Source of the DNA: Pelomonas sp. Root1444
GTDB taxonomy: Bacteria > Pseudomonadota > Gammaproteobacteria > Burkholderiales > Burkholderiaceae_C
Assembly (NCBI RefSeq): GCF_001426885.1
Contig: NZ_LMFP01000013.1
Span: 236,659-300,658 of the forward strand
Direction of reading: 5' to 3'
DNA: 64,000 nucleotides
In this document: positions 50,671 through 59,734 of the stretch, in pieces
Position numbering within the stretch: the first letter of the stretch is position 1
Layout of the letters: each line of letters begins with the position of its first letter
Notes under the pieces: model-generated
Told to the model about the DNA's origin: nothing
The model's input: only the letters and a program-made list of their open reading frames with translations
Databases searched by the model: none
Position numbers and translations under genes: made by a program

Positions 50671-51636
50671 CTAGTCGCGGCGCGACGGCAGGCCAAAGAC
50701 CGGCATGCCGTCCGGGCGCCAGCGCAGCGGCTTGACGAAGGTGTGCCGGTCCGGGTTCCACAGCGGGTCGCCTTCGATCTCGGTGTAGGTGCGGGCGTGG
50801 TAGACCAGCAGCACCTCGTCGGGGTCGTCGGTCACGGTGAAGCTGTTGTGGCCGGGGCCGAAGACGCTGTCCTCCGGCGCGCTGCGCATCACCGGCTCGG
50901 GCGACTTGTGCCAGCTGGCCGGGTCCAGCAGGTCGGCGCCATCGTCGGCCCACAGCAGGCCCATCGCGTAGTTCTCGTCGGTCGCGCTGGCCGAGTAGCT
51001 GATGAAGACGCGGCCGTGGCGCTGCAGCACCGACGGCCCCTCGTTGACGAGGAAGCCGCGGCATTCCCAGTCGAACTCGGGCCTGCTGAGCAGCACCGGC
51101 GCGCCGCCCAATTGCCAGGGCGTCTTCATCGGCGCGAGGTAGAGGTTGGAGTTGCCCGGAATGGCCGGGTCCTTCTGCGCCCACAGGTAGTAGAGCTGGC
51201 CGCGGTGGGTGAAGGTGGTCGCGTCCAGGCAGAAGCTGTCGATGCCGGAATCGACCTGGCCCAGGAACTCCCATTCACCGCCCAGCGGGTCTTTCGCCTG
51301 GTTGCGGATCGCATACATGCGGTGCTGGAACATGCCTTGATGGTCCAGCGCGCGGGTAGGGGCCGCGGCGAAGTAGACATACCAGGCGCCGTCGTTGAAA
51401 TGCAGCTCCGGCGCCCAGAGCAGCTCCGAGTACGGCCCGGTGTCGGGCTTGTGCCAGACGTCGAACACCGGCGCGTCCGCCAGGGCTTCGATCGTCGGCG
51501 CACGCCGCACCTCGATGCGGTCGTACTGCGGCACCGACGCGGTGAAGTAGTAATGGCCGTCGGCATAGCGGCTGATGTGGGGGTCGGCACGCTGGCGGAT
51601 CAGCGGCGTGAGCAAGGGCTCGGGCAGGTCGGACAT
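50671..51636 (-). CDS. Cytoplasmic GH43 glycosidase, paralogue of the 24341 enzyme
   Basis: This 321-residue GH43 protein has no signal peptide. Catalytic residues are Asp19 in QRADPHIS, Asp138 in CLDATTF and Glu199 in VNEGPSVL. It shares the FTASVPxYDRIEVR layout and the GPGHNSFT and LLVYHARxY segments with the protein at 24341-25285, so the two are paralogues of one GH43 branch. ATG 51636 gives the natural N-terminus, but I see no Shine-Dalgarno; a TTG at 51684 would start inside a terminator stem. The TonB receptor gene lies 91 bp upstream with a terminator between. Confidence 0.85.
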   Translation of the reverse strand: MSDLPEPLLTPLIRQRADPHISRYADGHYYFTASVPQYDRIEVRRAPTIEALADAPVFDVWHKPDTGPYSELLWAPELHFNDGAWYVYFAAAPTRALDHQGMFQHRMYAIRNQAKDPLGGEWEFLGQVDSGIDSFCLDATTFTHRGQLYYLWAQKDPAIPGNSNLYLAPMKTPWQLGGAPVLLSRPEFDWECRGFLVNEGPSVLQRHGRVFISYSASATDENYAMGLLWADDGADLLDPASWHKSPEPVMRSAPEDSVFGPGHNSFTVTDDPDEVLLVYHARTYTEIEGDPLWNPDRHTFVKPLRWRPDGMPVFGLPSRRD

Positions 51637-51651
51637 GGGCAAGGCGCTAGG

Positions 51652-51689
51652 AAAAAAGGCGTTGCGCGGGGAAGGCCCGTGCAACGCCT
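51652..51689 (-). terminator. Rho-independent terminator after the TonB receptor gene
   Basis: On the minus strand a 14-bp stem with one mismatch (51689-51676 with 51670-51657), around a 5-nt loop, runs into six T residues (51657-51652). It lies between the receptor stop (51728) and the GH43 start (51636). Since the T-run ends only 16 bp before the GH43 ATG and no promoter fits in between, partial read-through is the likely way the downstream genes are expressed. Confidence 0.8.
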
Positions 51690-51727
51690 CAACGAGGATG
51701 AACTCAATTTCTCAGATAACGCTCGAA

Positions 51728-54406
51728 TCAGAGCTTCCAGCGTACGGACAGCCCGATCGTGCGGTCGTAGTAGCGCACGTCACGCACGATGGACGGGTTC
51801 TTGTCGAAGTAGTCGTGATAGGACTGGTTCAGCAGGTTGGTCACATCCAGCGACAGCGTCCACCGCTTGTCGAAGGTGTAGCCGAAGGACGCGTCCAGCG
51901 TGCGCAGAGGCGCAACCCAAAGCTCTCGGCCGGTGCTGCGATAGGGTTTCTCCGCCAGGAACTTATCGCGCCAGTTGTAAGCCAGGCGGCCGTAGACCGG
52001 ACCATACTCGTACAAGCCCACCAAGTTGTAAGAGGCCTTGGACTGGCCAAGGAAGGGACCCTGCACACCATTCGGATCGGTTTGCTTGCCGGTCATGTAG
52101 GTGTAGTTGGCCTCCAGGCCAAAGCCGCCCAGCCAGCCGGGCAGGAAGTCGTAGAACTGGCGGTAGCTCAGCTCGTAGCCGTGCAGCTTGGCGTCGCTGA
52201 TGTTGATCGGCTGAGTGACGTTGTACCGCGTGCCATTGATCGTCGTCTCAACCGTCTTGTCGAAGACCCGGTTCTTGAACTTGTGCTGGAAGGCAGTGGC
52301 GCTCACTGAGCCGGTGCGGGCAAAGTAGTATTCCAGCGACGCGTCCACGTTGGCCGACTCGGTGGGCTTCAGGTCGGGATTGCCGCCGGCAATGGTGCCA
52401 TTCTGGGTCTGGATGACCGTGCCGTTTGACTGGGTTTGGAAGGTGCCGCCGGTGATTGTCTGACCCGGGTTGTACTGGTTGAAGCCGGGGCGCTCGATGG
52501 TCTTACCGGTCACCAGCCGGGCGATCAGCTTGGACGTCAGCTCCGCTCTGAGCGACAGCATGGGCAGCACATCGGTGCGGGAGGTGTCCATGTTCACGGG
52601 CGTGATGACGCCGGTGTTGGCATTGCGCGAGTTGCCCATCAGCTCTTGGCCGGTCTGCACGACGCGCAGACCGAACACGCCGGTCACCGGAACGCTGCCG
52701 ACGTCGAAGCCGAACTTGGTGCGGCCGTAGATTGCCTTGGTAGTTTCGACGTCGTCGAACAGAGCCATTGGGTCGTACGGCGTCAGGGCGCCGTTGCCGC
52801 CGGTCAACAGCTTGCGGAATGCTTCACCATTGTTCAGCAGCCATTCGCGGTCAGCAAAGACGTACTGCTTGACACCGAAGTCGCCCCAGGTAGCCGGCGA
52901 CACGGTGAACATGTCGGCATAAGCCGCCTGATTGACGGTCTGGCCGGTGCCAGGGAAAGCGGACTGCCAGGGCATGGAGGTGGATTGGGACAGCGCCTTG
53001 CGCTTGGCGAGGCGTACGCCGCCACTGACCTCGCGGAAGAAGCCGTCGCCCACGTCATAGGTCGCGTCGGCACGCCAGTCGGTGTTCTTGCCTTGGCGTT
53101 CCTGGCGCACGTCCACCCCGCCGTTGATGCGGAAGTTGGCCTTGTTGGTCATATCCAGGCCGGGGTAGTCGATGAAGCCGCCGCCGTCCTGCACCTTGGC
53201 CAGGACGCTCGTCGGGTTGTAGCCGCTGTCTAGGATGCGGTTGACGCCATCCCACTGGCTGTTGGTCACCGCCAGCTCGGAGGACAGGCGCAGGCGGTCC
53301 GTCACGTCCCAGTGGCCGCCGAGAGCCGTCTGCGCATTGCTGGCCAGATCATGCTTGGCTTGCGTGGACGTAAAGCCCCAGGTGTTGACGCCGTTGATCG
53401 TGTCGGCTAGATCGGTGCCGGGCTTAGCAGAGATCACCGTGCCGGCATTCGGGCGCCAAGTGCCGTTGTCGTTCCACATGCCGATGCCACCAACCAGGAA
53501 GGACTGCTGGAAGCGGTGGTCGATGGAGGTCGCAAAGCCTTCCAAGTAGACCTCTTTATCGGCGCTTGGCTTCCACTGAAGTGCGAAGTTGCCAGCCAGG
53601 CGCTTGCGGTCGCCCAGGTCCAGAACGCGACCCATCGCGTCGGAAGCCAGGATGGGGTTCGTGCGGCCCGGGACGACGATGGGTTGCGGATCGCCCACCC
53701 AGGCGCGCTCGTCGTGGTATTTGCCGCGCTGGTAGGACAGACCCACCAGGGCGCCGAATTCGCCCAGGTCGGTCTTCCAGCGGTTGGACGCCATGCCGCT
53801 GACGTCGGGGTTGTTGACATCGGCCTTGTCGCGGTGCTCCATGCGGCCGTTGACGTAGAGCTGCGCGCCCTTGAAGTCGAACGGGCGGTTGGTGCGCACG
53901 TCGATGACGCCGGCGGTGCCGCCTTCGGGCAGGCTGGCTTCCTGCGTCTTGTAGACATCGATGCGCTTGAGCATCGTCGCCGGGACGTCGGCCAGGAACA
54001 GGTTGCGGCCCGAGTCGGTGAAGAACTCGCGGCCGTTCAGCAGCGTGGCGACGCCGCCCAGGCCGCGCACGATGACCGTGCCCGCTTCGCCCATGCCGCG
54101 CTGAAGCTGCACGCCGGGCACGCGGCCCAGCAGTTCGGCGACGTTCTTGTCCGGGAACTTGCCGATGTCTTCGGCCACGATGGAGTCGACGACCTGGTCG
54201 GAGTTCTTCTTGATGGCCTGGGCCGTCTCGGCCGACGCGCGGGCGCCGGTAACGACCACGGTCTCCAGCTGCGTCTCGGTCTTGGCGGCTTCCTGCGCCA
54301 CGGCCATGGTGGACAGCGCGGCCAGCGCGGCGGCGGCTGTCAGGCTCAGCGCGAAGCGGGAGGTGTTGGCGGCCGCGCGCAGCGGCACCAGGGCTGGTTT
54401 TCTCAT
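51728..54406 (-). CDS. TonB-dependent outer-membrane receptor
   Basis: This 892-residue receptor has a signal peptide (about 1-38), a TonB-box-like ETQLETVVVTG (44-54) and a plug domain. The plug shows VDSIVAEDIGKFPDKNVAELLGRVPGVQ (read in shorter parts) and RGLGGVATLLNGREFF. A 22-strand barrel follows and ends in VRYYDRTIGLSVRWKL with the terminal aromatic/hydrophobic pattern. The GKFPDKNVAE type of plug is typical of receptors for plant oligosaccharides in Xanthomonas- and Caulobacter-like loci. It would import pectic or arabinan oligomers using TonB-ExbB-ExbD, which are not in the window. ATG 54406 follows GGAGA. Confidence 0.93.
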   Translation of the reverse strand: MRKPALVPLRAAANTSRFALSLTAAAALAALSTMAVAQEAAKTETQLETVVVTGARASAETAQAIKKNSDQVVDSIVAEDIGKFPDKNVAELLGRVPGVQLQRGMGEAGTVIVRGLGGVATLLNGREFFTDSGRNLFLADVPATMLKRIDVYKTQEASLPEGGTAGVIDVRTNRPFDFKGAQLYVNGRMEHRDKADVNNPDVSGMASNRWKTDLGEFGALVGLSYQRGKYHDERAWVGDPQPIVVPGRTNPILASDAMGRVLDLGDRKRLAGNFALQWKPSADKEVYLEGFATSIDHRFQQSFLVGGIGMWNDNGTWRPNAGTVISAKPGTDLADTINGVNTWGFTSTQAKHDLASNAQTALGGHWDVTDRLRLSSELAVTNSQWDGVNRILDSGYNPTSVLAKVQDGGGFIDYPGLDMTNKANFRINGGVDVRQERQGKNTDWRADATYDVGDGFFREVSGGVRLAKRKALSQSTSMPWQSAFPGTGQTVNQAAYADMFTVSPATWGDFGVKQYVFADREWLLNNGEAFRKLLTGGNGALTPYDPMALFDDVETTKAIYGRTKFGFDVGSVPVTGVFGLRVVQTGQELMGNSRNANTGVITPVNMDTSRTDVLPMLSLRAELTSKLIARLVTGKTIERPGFNQYNPGQTITGGTFQTQSNGTVIQTQNGTIAGGNPDLKPTESANVDASLEYYFARTGSVSATAFQHKFKNRVFDKTVETTINGTRYNVTQPINISDAKLHGYELSYRQFYDFLPGWLGGFGLEANYTYMTGKQTDPNGVQGPFLGQSKASYNLVGLYEYGPVYGRLAYNWRDKFLAEKPYRSTGRELWVAPLRTLDASFGYTFDKRWTLSLDVTNLLNQSYHDYFDKNPSIVRDVRYYDRTIGLSVRWKL

Positions 54407-54701
54407 CGTGTCTCCGGAATCGTTATGGAAGGACGGGAACCTCGGCAACCGTCCAGGCCTCTTTGGTGGGCCCGTGGGGCTGGGGTCTGAATTCATGCTA
54501 GGGGGCCGACCGATCCGCGACTAATCACATTTTTGGACTTGCCGATGCTGATTTGCGCATCGGCAGCACGGGTTAATCCGGGGTCTTCCCAGGGCGCGCC
54601 GGCGCCCGCGGCGGCTGCGCAGGCACAGCGCCGCCGCCGCGTTGTCGAGCGCATACAACAGCCAGGACCGCGCCAGGCCTTGGGGGGGCAGCGGGCCGGC
54701 T
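54407..54701 (-). other. 295-bp control region upstream of the TonB receptor
   Basis: No gene fits here. An inverted repeat with arms TGCCGATGC (54540-54548) and GCATCGGCA (54557-54565) lies about 135 bp before the receptor ATG and could be an operator or hairpin. An A+T-richer stretch (CTAATCACATTTTTGG, 54521-54536) next to it may hold the promoter. The AGTCATACT motif is absent. Confidence 0.45.
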
Positions 54702-54935
54702 TCAGCGGCCGTGCGGCCAGGTCGACTTGGACGCCGGCCCCTTGGCCGCCTTGCCGCGCGCCGTCCACAGCTTGTAGGCGGTCGGTGTCAGTTCCCGCTT
54801 GAGCAACGCCACCAGCGCGCCGTGGCCGATGCCGTGTTCCAGCAACACCTTGTTGTAGGGCGGCCGGTCCTCCCACGCCGTGGCGATCACGCGCTTGAGG
54901 TCTTCGGGGCTGAGGCGGGGTGCGGTCTTGGCCAT
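54702..54935 (-). CDS. TIGR03643/DUF2805 family small protein
   Basis: This 77-residue cytoplasmic protein has the family pattern in order: LSPEDLKRVIATAWEDRPPYNKVLLEHGIG (read in parts), then ALVALLKRELTPTAYKLWTARGKA, with a basic tail. The layout looks like a small helix-turn-helix-like fold, but no function is established for the family. The gene is divergent from the alpha/beta hydrolase at 55063 with a 127-bp gap, and the TonB receptor lies downstream of it in the same orientation. Confidence 0.82.
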   Translation of the reverse strand: MAKTAPRLSPEDLKRVIATAWEDRPPYNKVLLEHGIGHGALVALLKRELTPTAYKLWTARGKAAKGPASKSTWPHGR

Positions 54936-55062
54936 GGCGCATTGTCCAGGGCGCGTGTATCGCGTGTCCTACAAGACCTCTGCCGTCACGCTGGCATCGC
55001 CGCGGTTCGTCTGGCGCCAGCATCGGGCCACTCACTTTCAACGGCGCCCCGCCCCTGCAGCG

Positions 55063-55824
55063 ATGACCTCTTCGACCACCTCCGCCGTGACCCTCCCGCC
55101 CAAGCCGGCCCGCGCGCCCAACCGCCGACCGGCTTTGTCGTTGCTGGCCTCCGAGCCCGCGCGCGCCACGCTGGAAGCCTGGCAGGCCCTGCTGCACTGG
55201 CGGCACACGCCGGCGCAGGTCGGGGCGGGGCACACCGTGGTGCTGTTCCCCGGCCTGGGCACCGACGGCCTGACCCTGTGGCCGCTGCGCCGCCACCTGG
55301 AACGCGCCGGGTTCCGGGCGCTGGACTGGGGCCAGGGCTTGAACACCGGGCCGCGCGGCGATGTCGACGCCTGGCTCGACCAGCTGGCGGACTCGCTGCA
55401 CGAGCGCGTGGCGCCGGCGCGCGAGGTCAGCCTCGTCGGCTGGAGCCTGGGCGGCTTCTATGCCCGCGAACTGGCCAAGCGCTGGCACGACCGCGTGCAC
55501 CACGTCATCACCATCGGCACGCCGTTCAACGGGAGTGCGGACGACACCAACGTGGGCTGGCTGTTCCGCCTGCTCAATGGCCGCCGCGCGCCTGACGAAG
55601 CCGCCCTGCGCGAGCGCCTGGCCGAGCCCCCGCCGGTGCCGACGATCTCGCTGTACAGCCGCCGCGACGGCGTCGTCGCCTGGAAGGCCTGCACGCACGC
55701 CCGCCGCTGGCCGCTGGCGCGCGACATCGAGGTGCAGGCCAGCCACATGGGCATGGGCTGGGCGCCCGAGGTGCTCCACCGCGTGACCGGCGTGCTGGCC
55801 TGCCGCCGCGGAGCGGCCGAATGA
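55063..55824 (+). CDS. Alpha/beta hydrolase (lipase-like, DUF-type) protein
   Basis: This 253-residue protein has no clear signal peptide. A Pro-rich N-terminus leads into the hydrolase fold: HTVVLFPGLGTDGLTLWPLRRHL with the oxyanion-type loop, then nucleophile elbow GWSLGG, TIGTPFNG, SLYSRRDGVV (acid) and ASHMGMGWAP (His). The pattern is that of lipase-like hydrolases acting on hydrophobic esters; the substrate is unknown. ATG 55063 was chosen over an in-frame codon at 54880 that would overlap the divergent gene. Its stop overlaps the RecQ start (ATGA). Confidence 0.8.
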   Translation: MTSSTTSAVTLPPKPARAPNRRPALSLLASEPARATLEAWQALLHWRHTPAQVGAGHTVVLFPGLGTDGLTLWPLRRHLERAGFRALDWGQGLNTGPRGDVDAWLDQLADSLHERVAPAREVSLVGWSLGGFYARELAKRWHDRVHHVITIGTPFNGSADDTNVGWLFRLLNGRRAPDEAALRERLAEPPPVPTISLYSRRDGVVAWKACTHARRWPLARDIEVQASHMGMGWAPEVLHRVTGVLACRRGAAE

Positions 55825-57593
55825 GCGCAACCGCCACCTGGCCGAGCCGCATGGGCCCGCGCGAGGACTCACCCAGCCCGTCCCCGGTGCCGGAGAAGCT
55901 GCCGCCGCGCGAGCCGGTCGTGCCCGCCAAGCTGCGCAGCACGCTCAAGCGCGTGTTCGGCCTGCGCGCGCTGCGGCCGGGCCAGGCCGAGGTCATCAAC
56001 CGCGTGCTGGCCGGGCAGAACACGCTGGCCGTCATGCCCACCGGTGCCGGCAAGTCGCTGTGCTACCAGCTGCCGGCCGTGCTCAGCGACGCGCTGACGG
56101 TCGTCATCTCGCCGCTGATCGCGCTGATGAAGGACCAGTGCGACGCGCTCAACGCGCGCGGCGTGAAGTCCGTCGAGCTGCACTCGGCGCTGGACGCCAA
56201 CCGGCGCCTGGAAGCCGAGGCGCTGCTCACGCGCGGCGCGGTGCGCGTGGTCTTCACGACGCCCGAGCGGCTGGCCGACGCGCGCACGCTCGTGCTGCTG
56301 CAATCGCAGCGCGTGGGCCTGCTGGTGGTGGACGAGGCGCATTGCATCTCGCAGTGGGGGCACGACTTCCGCCCCGCCTTCAGCGCGCTGCGCGACGCCC
56401 GCCGCGCCCTCGGCCGGCCGCCCGTGCTGGCGTTGACGGCCACGGCCGCCGTGCCGGTGCAGCGCGAGATCGCGCAGGCGCTGGGCATCCCGCGCGACGG
56501 CATCCTCAGCCACGGCGTCTACCGGCCCAACCTGCACCTCGTCGTCGAGCTGCCGCAGACCGAGGCCCAGCGCCGGGAATTCACCCTGCGCCGGCTGCGC
56601 GATTTCGTCGCCGGCGACGGCAGCGCGATCGTCTATTGCGCCACCGTCCGCGAGGCCATCGCGCTGCACCGGCAACTGCGCGAGGCCGAGCTGCCGGCAG
56701 GCCTGTACCACGGCAAGCTGCCCGCGAAGGAGCGCACCGCCGCGCAGGAGGCCTTCATGCGCGGCGAGCACCGCATCATGGTGGCCACCAACGCCTTCGG
56801 CATGGGCATCGACAAGCCCGACATCCGCCTGGTGCTGCACGCGCAGATGCCAGCTTCCATCGAGGCCTACGTGCAGGAATGCGGCCGCGCGGGCCGCGAC
56901 GGCGAGCCGGCGGACTGCGTGCTGATGTTCCGCGAGGGCGACCGCGCGCTGCAGCAGTTCTTCGCCGGCGGCCAGGCGCCCAGCCGTGAGGAACTGGCCA
57001 GCGTTTGGCGGGCGCTGGCCACGCACACGCCCCAAGGCGGCTGGCTGCCGGCCGCGCTGGCCGAGATGGTGCGGCTGCCGCAGCGCCGGCTGGACCAGGT
57101 GCTGGCCACGCTGCGCTCGGTGCGCGCCGTGCGTTCCGTGGGCGGCGGCGACGCCGGCGGCCTGCGCCCGGCCACGCGGCGCGAGGCAGCCGCCGTCATC
57201 GACGCCGCCGAGGCTGCCGCGCAGCAGCGCCAGCAGCACGACCGCGACGGCCTCGCGGCCATGGTGCTCTATGCCAAGGCCGGCAGCTGCCGCTGGGCGG
57301 GCGTGCTGGCGCATTTCGGCGAGGCGCTGGGCGAAGGCCAGGCGCGCTGCGGGCATTGCGACAGCTGCGCGCGCTTCGAGACGCTGCTGGCGGCCGAACA
57401 GGCGCCGGAGCACGGCAGCGACATGCAGCCCACCCAGGCCCGCGCCTTCGAACCGGGCCAGCGCGTGCGCGTGCGCCGCTTCGGCTGGGGCGAGGTGCAG
57501 GACTGCAGCGCCGACGCGGTCAGCATCCTGTTCGCCCGCCACGGCCTGCGACAGATCCACCCCGACTTCGTGCTCGCCACGGCACGATCGTGA
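55821..57593 (+). CDS. recQ: RecQ-family ATP-dependent DNA helicase
   Basis: This 590-residue 3'-5' DNA helicase shows Walker A PTGAGKS (73-79), DEAHCISQWGHDFRP (from 171), motif III TATA, and motif VI QECGRAGRDGEPADC. A RecQ zinc site follows with CRW, CGHC and DSC cysteines. An HRDC domain is absent. Instead the C-terminus has a short beta-rich module (about 535-585, RVRVRRFGWGEVQDC) like the KOW/DUF3553-type ends of some RecQ proteins. The N-terminal 35 residues are Pro-rich and probably disordered. It is translationally coupled to the hydrolase gene. Confidence 0.93.
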   Translation: MSATATWPSRMGPREDSPSPSPVPEKLPPREPVVPAKLRSTLKRVFGLRALRPGQAEVINRVLAGQNTLAVMPTGAGKSLCYQLPAVLSDALTVVISPLIALMKDQCDALNARGVKSVELHSALDANRRLEAEALLTRGAVRVVFTTPERLADARTLVLLQSQRVGLLVVDEAHCISQWGHDFRPAFSALRDARRALGRPPVLALTATAAVPVQREIAQALGIPRDGILSHGVYRPNLHLVVELPQTEAQRREFTLRRLRDFVAGDGSAIVYCATVREAIALHRQLREAELPAGLYHGKLPAKERTAAQEAFMRGEHRIMVATNAFGMGIDKPDIRLVLHAQMPASIEAYVQECGRAGRDGEPADCVLMFREGDRALQQFFAGGQAPSREELASVWRALATHTPQGGWLPAALAEMVRLPQRRLDQVLATLRSVRAVRSVGGGDAGGLRPATRREAAAVIDAAEAAAQQRQQHDRDGLAAMVLYAKAGSCRWAGVLAHFGEALGEGQARCGHCDSCARFETLLAAEQAPEHGSDMQPTQARAFEPGQRVRVRRFGWGEVQDCSADAVSILFARHGLRQIHPDFVLATARS

Positions 57594-57603
57594 AGCAGCC
57601 GGG

Positions 57604-59658
57604 CTAGGCGCCTGCGCCGAGCTCCTGCAGCAAGCCGCCCAGCGCGCGCTGCACCGGGCTGGGCTCGGTCAGCTCGGTGGCCAGCCCCTCCCTGCGCAGC
57701 CGCCGCAGGCCCCGGCGCGTCATGGAATGCATGCCGCCGGCCAGGTTGCTGGTGAACATGAAGAACGCGCCGTTGTCGCTGGCCCAGGCCAGCTGCGCCG
57801 TCGCCCACACGCCCTGCAGGTTCAGCTTGCAGCGCAGGCCCGGACGCAGCGCATCGATCCAGTCGTCCAGCGGGTCACGACCGGCATCGTCCTCCAGTGC
57901 CATGGCGACGGTGGGCAGCGCGCCCACGTGGGTGTCGTGGCCCTGCCAGGCGGGCCGTGCGACCGGCTCGGCATCGACCGGTTCCGGCGCCGGTGCGGGT
58001 GCCGGTGGTTCGGGCACCGGCGGGGGCGTTTCGTTCGTCTCGGCGAGGTGCCGGCGATGGCTCTGCATCAGCTCGGCGAGCAGCCGCGTCCGGTGCTGCT
58101 GGGGCAGGTCGATCAAGGCCATGCCTTGCTGGACGCGGCCGATCAGCTTGGGCAGGCGCCGCCGCAGGTCCGCACGTTCGGCCGCCGTCGCCGGCCGCTG
58201 GAGGCTGGCCAGCAGCTCGTCCACCGTGCCGACCAGGGCCTGGGCCTCGGGCGACTCGGCCCCCTCGGTGGCCATGACCTTGGCCAGCACCTCGATCCAC
58301 GGGCCACGCAGGAAGGTCTGCACCAAGGGGCTGACCTCTTGCGCCTTGGCCAGCTGCGCCTCGACCTGGTCGCGCATCAGGGGCAACAGCCGGCGCTCGG
58401 CCTCGCGCTGGCCCAGCGCATCCAGGACCGACAGCGTGCTCTCGACCTGCTGCTGCCGCTCCTCGTCGATGAAGGTCTGCACCTGCTGCAGCGCCTCGGC
58501 ATAGACCCCGGGCTGGGCCGGCCGGCCCTCGGTCAGGCGGGTCACAAGGGGCTCCACGAAGCGCTGGAAGGCCGCGCCCCGCTCGGCGTCCTGGGCGGGC
58601 AGCGAACCCGCGTGGCCCACGATGCGGTTGATCAGCGCCCAGGCCGGATGCTGCTCGGAGTTCAGCACCGCGTCATCGTGCCGGGCCAGCTCGCGCACCG
58701 GCGCCTCCAGCCGTGCGATCGAGCCGCGCAGCGTCGGGGCCAGTTGCGGGTCGGCCAGCAGGCGCTCGAACAGCCGGCCCAGCAGCACGTGGCCGAGATC
58801 GGCCGTCGCGGGCTGGTGCACCGGCTGCCGCTCCAGGGCTTGCTCGCCGGGTGCCGGCGGCTGACCCGGCGCCACGGCGCGCGTGCTCATCCCCGCGAGC
58901 GCGCGTCGCAGCAGTGGCAAGCCTTGCATCAGCGCCTGCAGGTGTTCGGTGGGGATCGTCGCCACGGCGCCCGTGGTGGTGTCGGTGCCGGCGTCGGTGG
59001 CGGTGTTGGGCGCGAGGATGGCGCGGTAGCGCGGCGCCTGCAGTCCGGCCGCCTTGAGCCGGTCGGCCACGGTCGTCAGCAAAGGCCCCAGCTGGCGTAC
59101 CAGCGTCGGTGCCGCCAGGCGCATCCACAGCGCCTGCTGTTCGGACTGCAACGTCTGCTCGTAGACGGTCCGGCTGACGGCGCGGGCGAACACGGGCGCG
59201 CCACAAGCCGTCGGGTCTTCACCCCAGGGCAGCTCCGGCAGCATGGCCATGGCCAGCCCCTGCAGCTCGCGCAATTCCCATTCCAGCCTGACGTCGGCCA
59301 GCTGCACGATGCGAGAGATCTCGACATCCTTCTCGGCCTGGGCCTCGTCGACCAGCGTCAGCTCGTCGATGTCGAAGCCGCTCAGCGCCGACGCCGCGCT
59401 GCCGCGGCCGAGCGCGCGCGCCTCGGCGCCCTGGATGCCATGCATCAGGTGGCCGGACAGGCACTCGCCGACATGCATGCGCAACGGCTCGACGACGGCC
59501 AGCAAGCCCGCGCAATGCCGGCGCTCCAGCCCCACGACGCCGGCCTGGCCCGGATCGCGCATCGCCTCCACCATCGCATCCACCCAGGCGGTCGAGAACG
59601 GCAGCACCTGGGACTCCAGGTATCTGACATGGCGGTCGAACTGGGGATGTACAGGCAT
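57604..59658 (-). CDS. DUF1631 family protein
   Basis: This 684-residue cytoplasmic protein shows the DUF1631 layout: helical body with the QVEAQLAKAQEVSPLVQTFLRGPWIEVLA (read in parts) segment, LPKLIGRVQQGMALIDLPQQHR and a Pro-rich linker, then a PilZ-like beta module ending RPGLRCKLNLQGVWATAQLAW-type strands with MHSMTRRGLRRL. The family is widespread in beta- and gammaproteobacteria without known function; the C-terminal resemblance to PilZ suggests cyclic-di-GMP-linked regulation, but the RxxxR signature is not evident. It is convergent with recQ (10-bp gap). Confidence 0.85.
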   Translation of the reverse strand: MPVHPQFDRHVRYLESQVLPFSTAWVDAMVEAMRDPGQAGVVGLERRHCAGLLAVVEPLRMHVGECLSGHLMHGIQGAEARALGRGSAASALSGFDIDELTLVDEAQAEKDVEISRIVQLADVRLEWELRELQGLAMAMLPELPWGEDPTACGAPVFARAVSRTVYEQTLQSEQQALWMRLAAPTLVRQLGPLLTTVADRLKAAGLQAPRYRAILAPNTATDAGTDTTTGAVATIPTEHLQALMQGLPLLRRALAGMSTRAVAPGQPPAPGEQALERQPVHQPATADLGHVLLGRLFERLLADPQLAPTLRGSIARLEAPVRELARHDDAVLNSEQHPAWALINRIVGHAGSLPAQDAERGAAFQRFVEPLVTRLTEGRPAQPGVYAEALQQVQTFIDEERQQQVESTLSVLDALGQREAERRLLPLMRDQVEAQLAKAQEVSPLVQTFLRGPWIEVLAKVMATEGAESPEAQALVGTVDELLASLQRPATAAERADLRRRLPKLIGRVQQGMALIDLPQQHRTRLLAELMQSHRRHLAETNETPPPVPEPPAPAPAPEPVDAEPVARPAWQGHDTHVGALPTVAMALEDDAGRDPLDDWIDALRPGLRCKLNLQGVWATAQLAWASDNGAFFMFTSNLAGGMHSMTRRGLRRLRREGLATELTEPSPVQRALGGLLQELGAGA

Positions 59659-59734
59659 GGCCGGCAGCGCTCCGTCGTCGGTGCGCCCACTCTAGCCCGT
59701 ATGTCACGAGGTCGGCCCTCGTCGGCCAGCGCCC

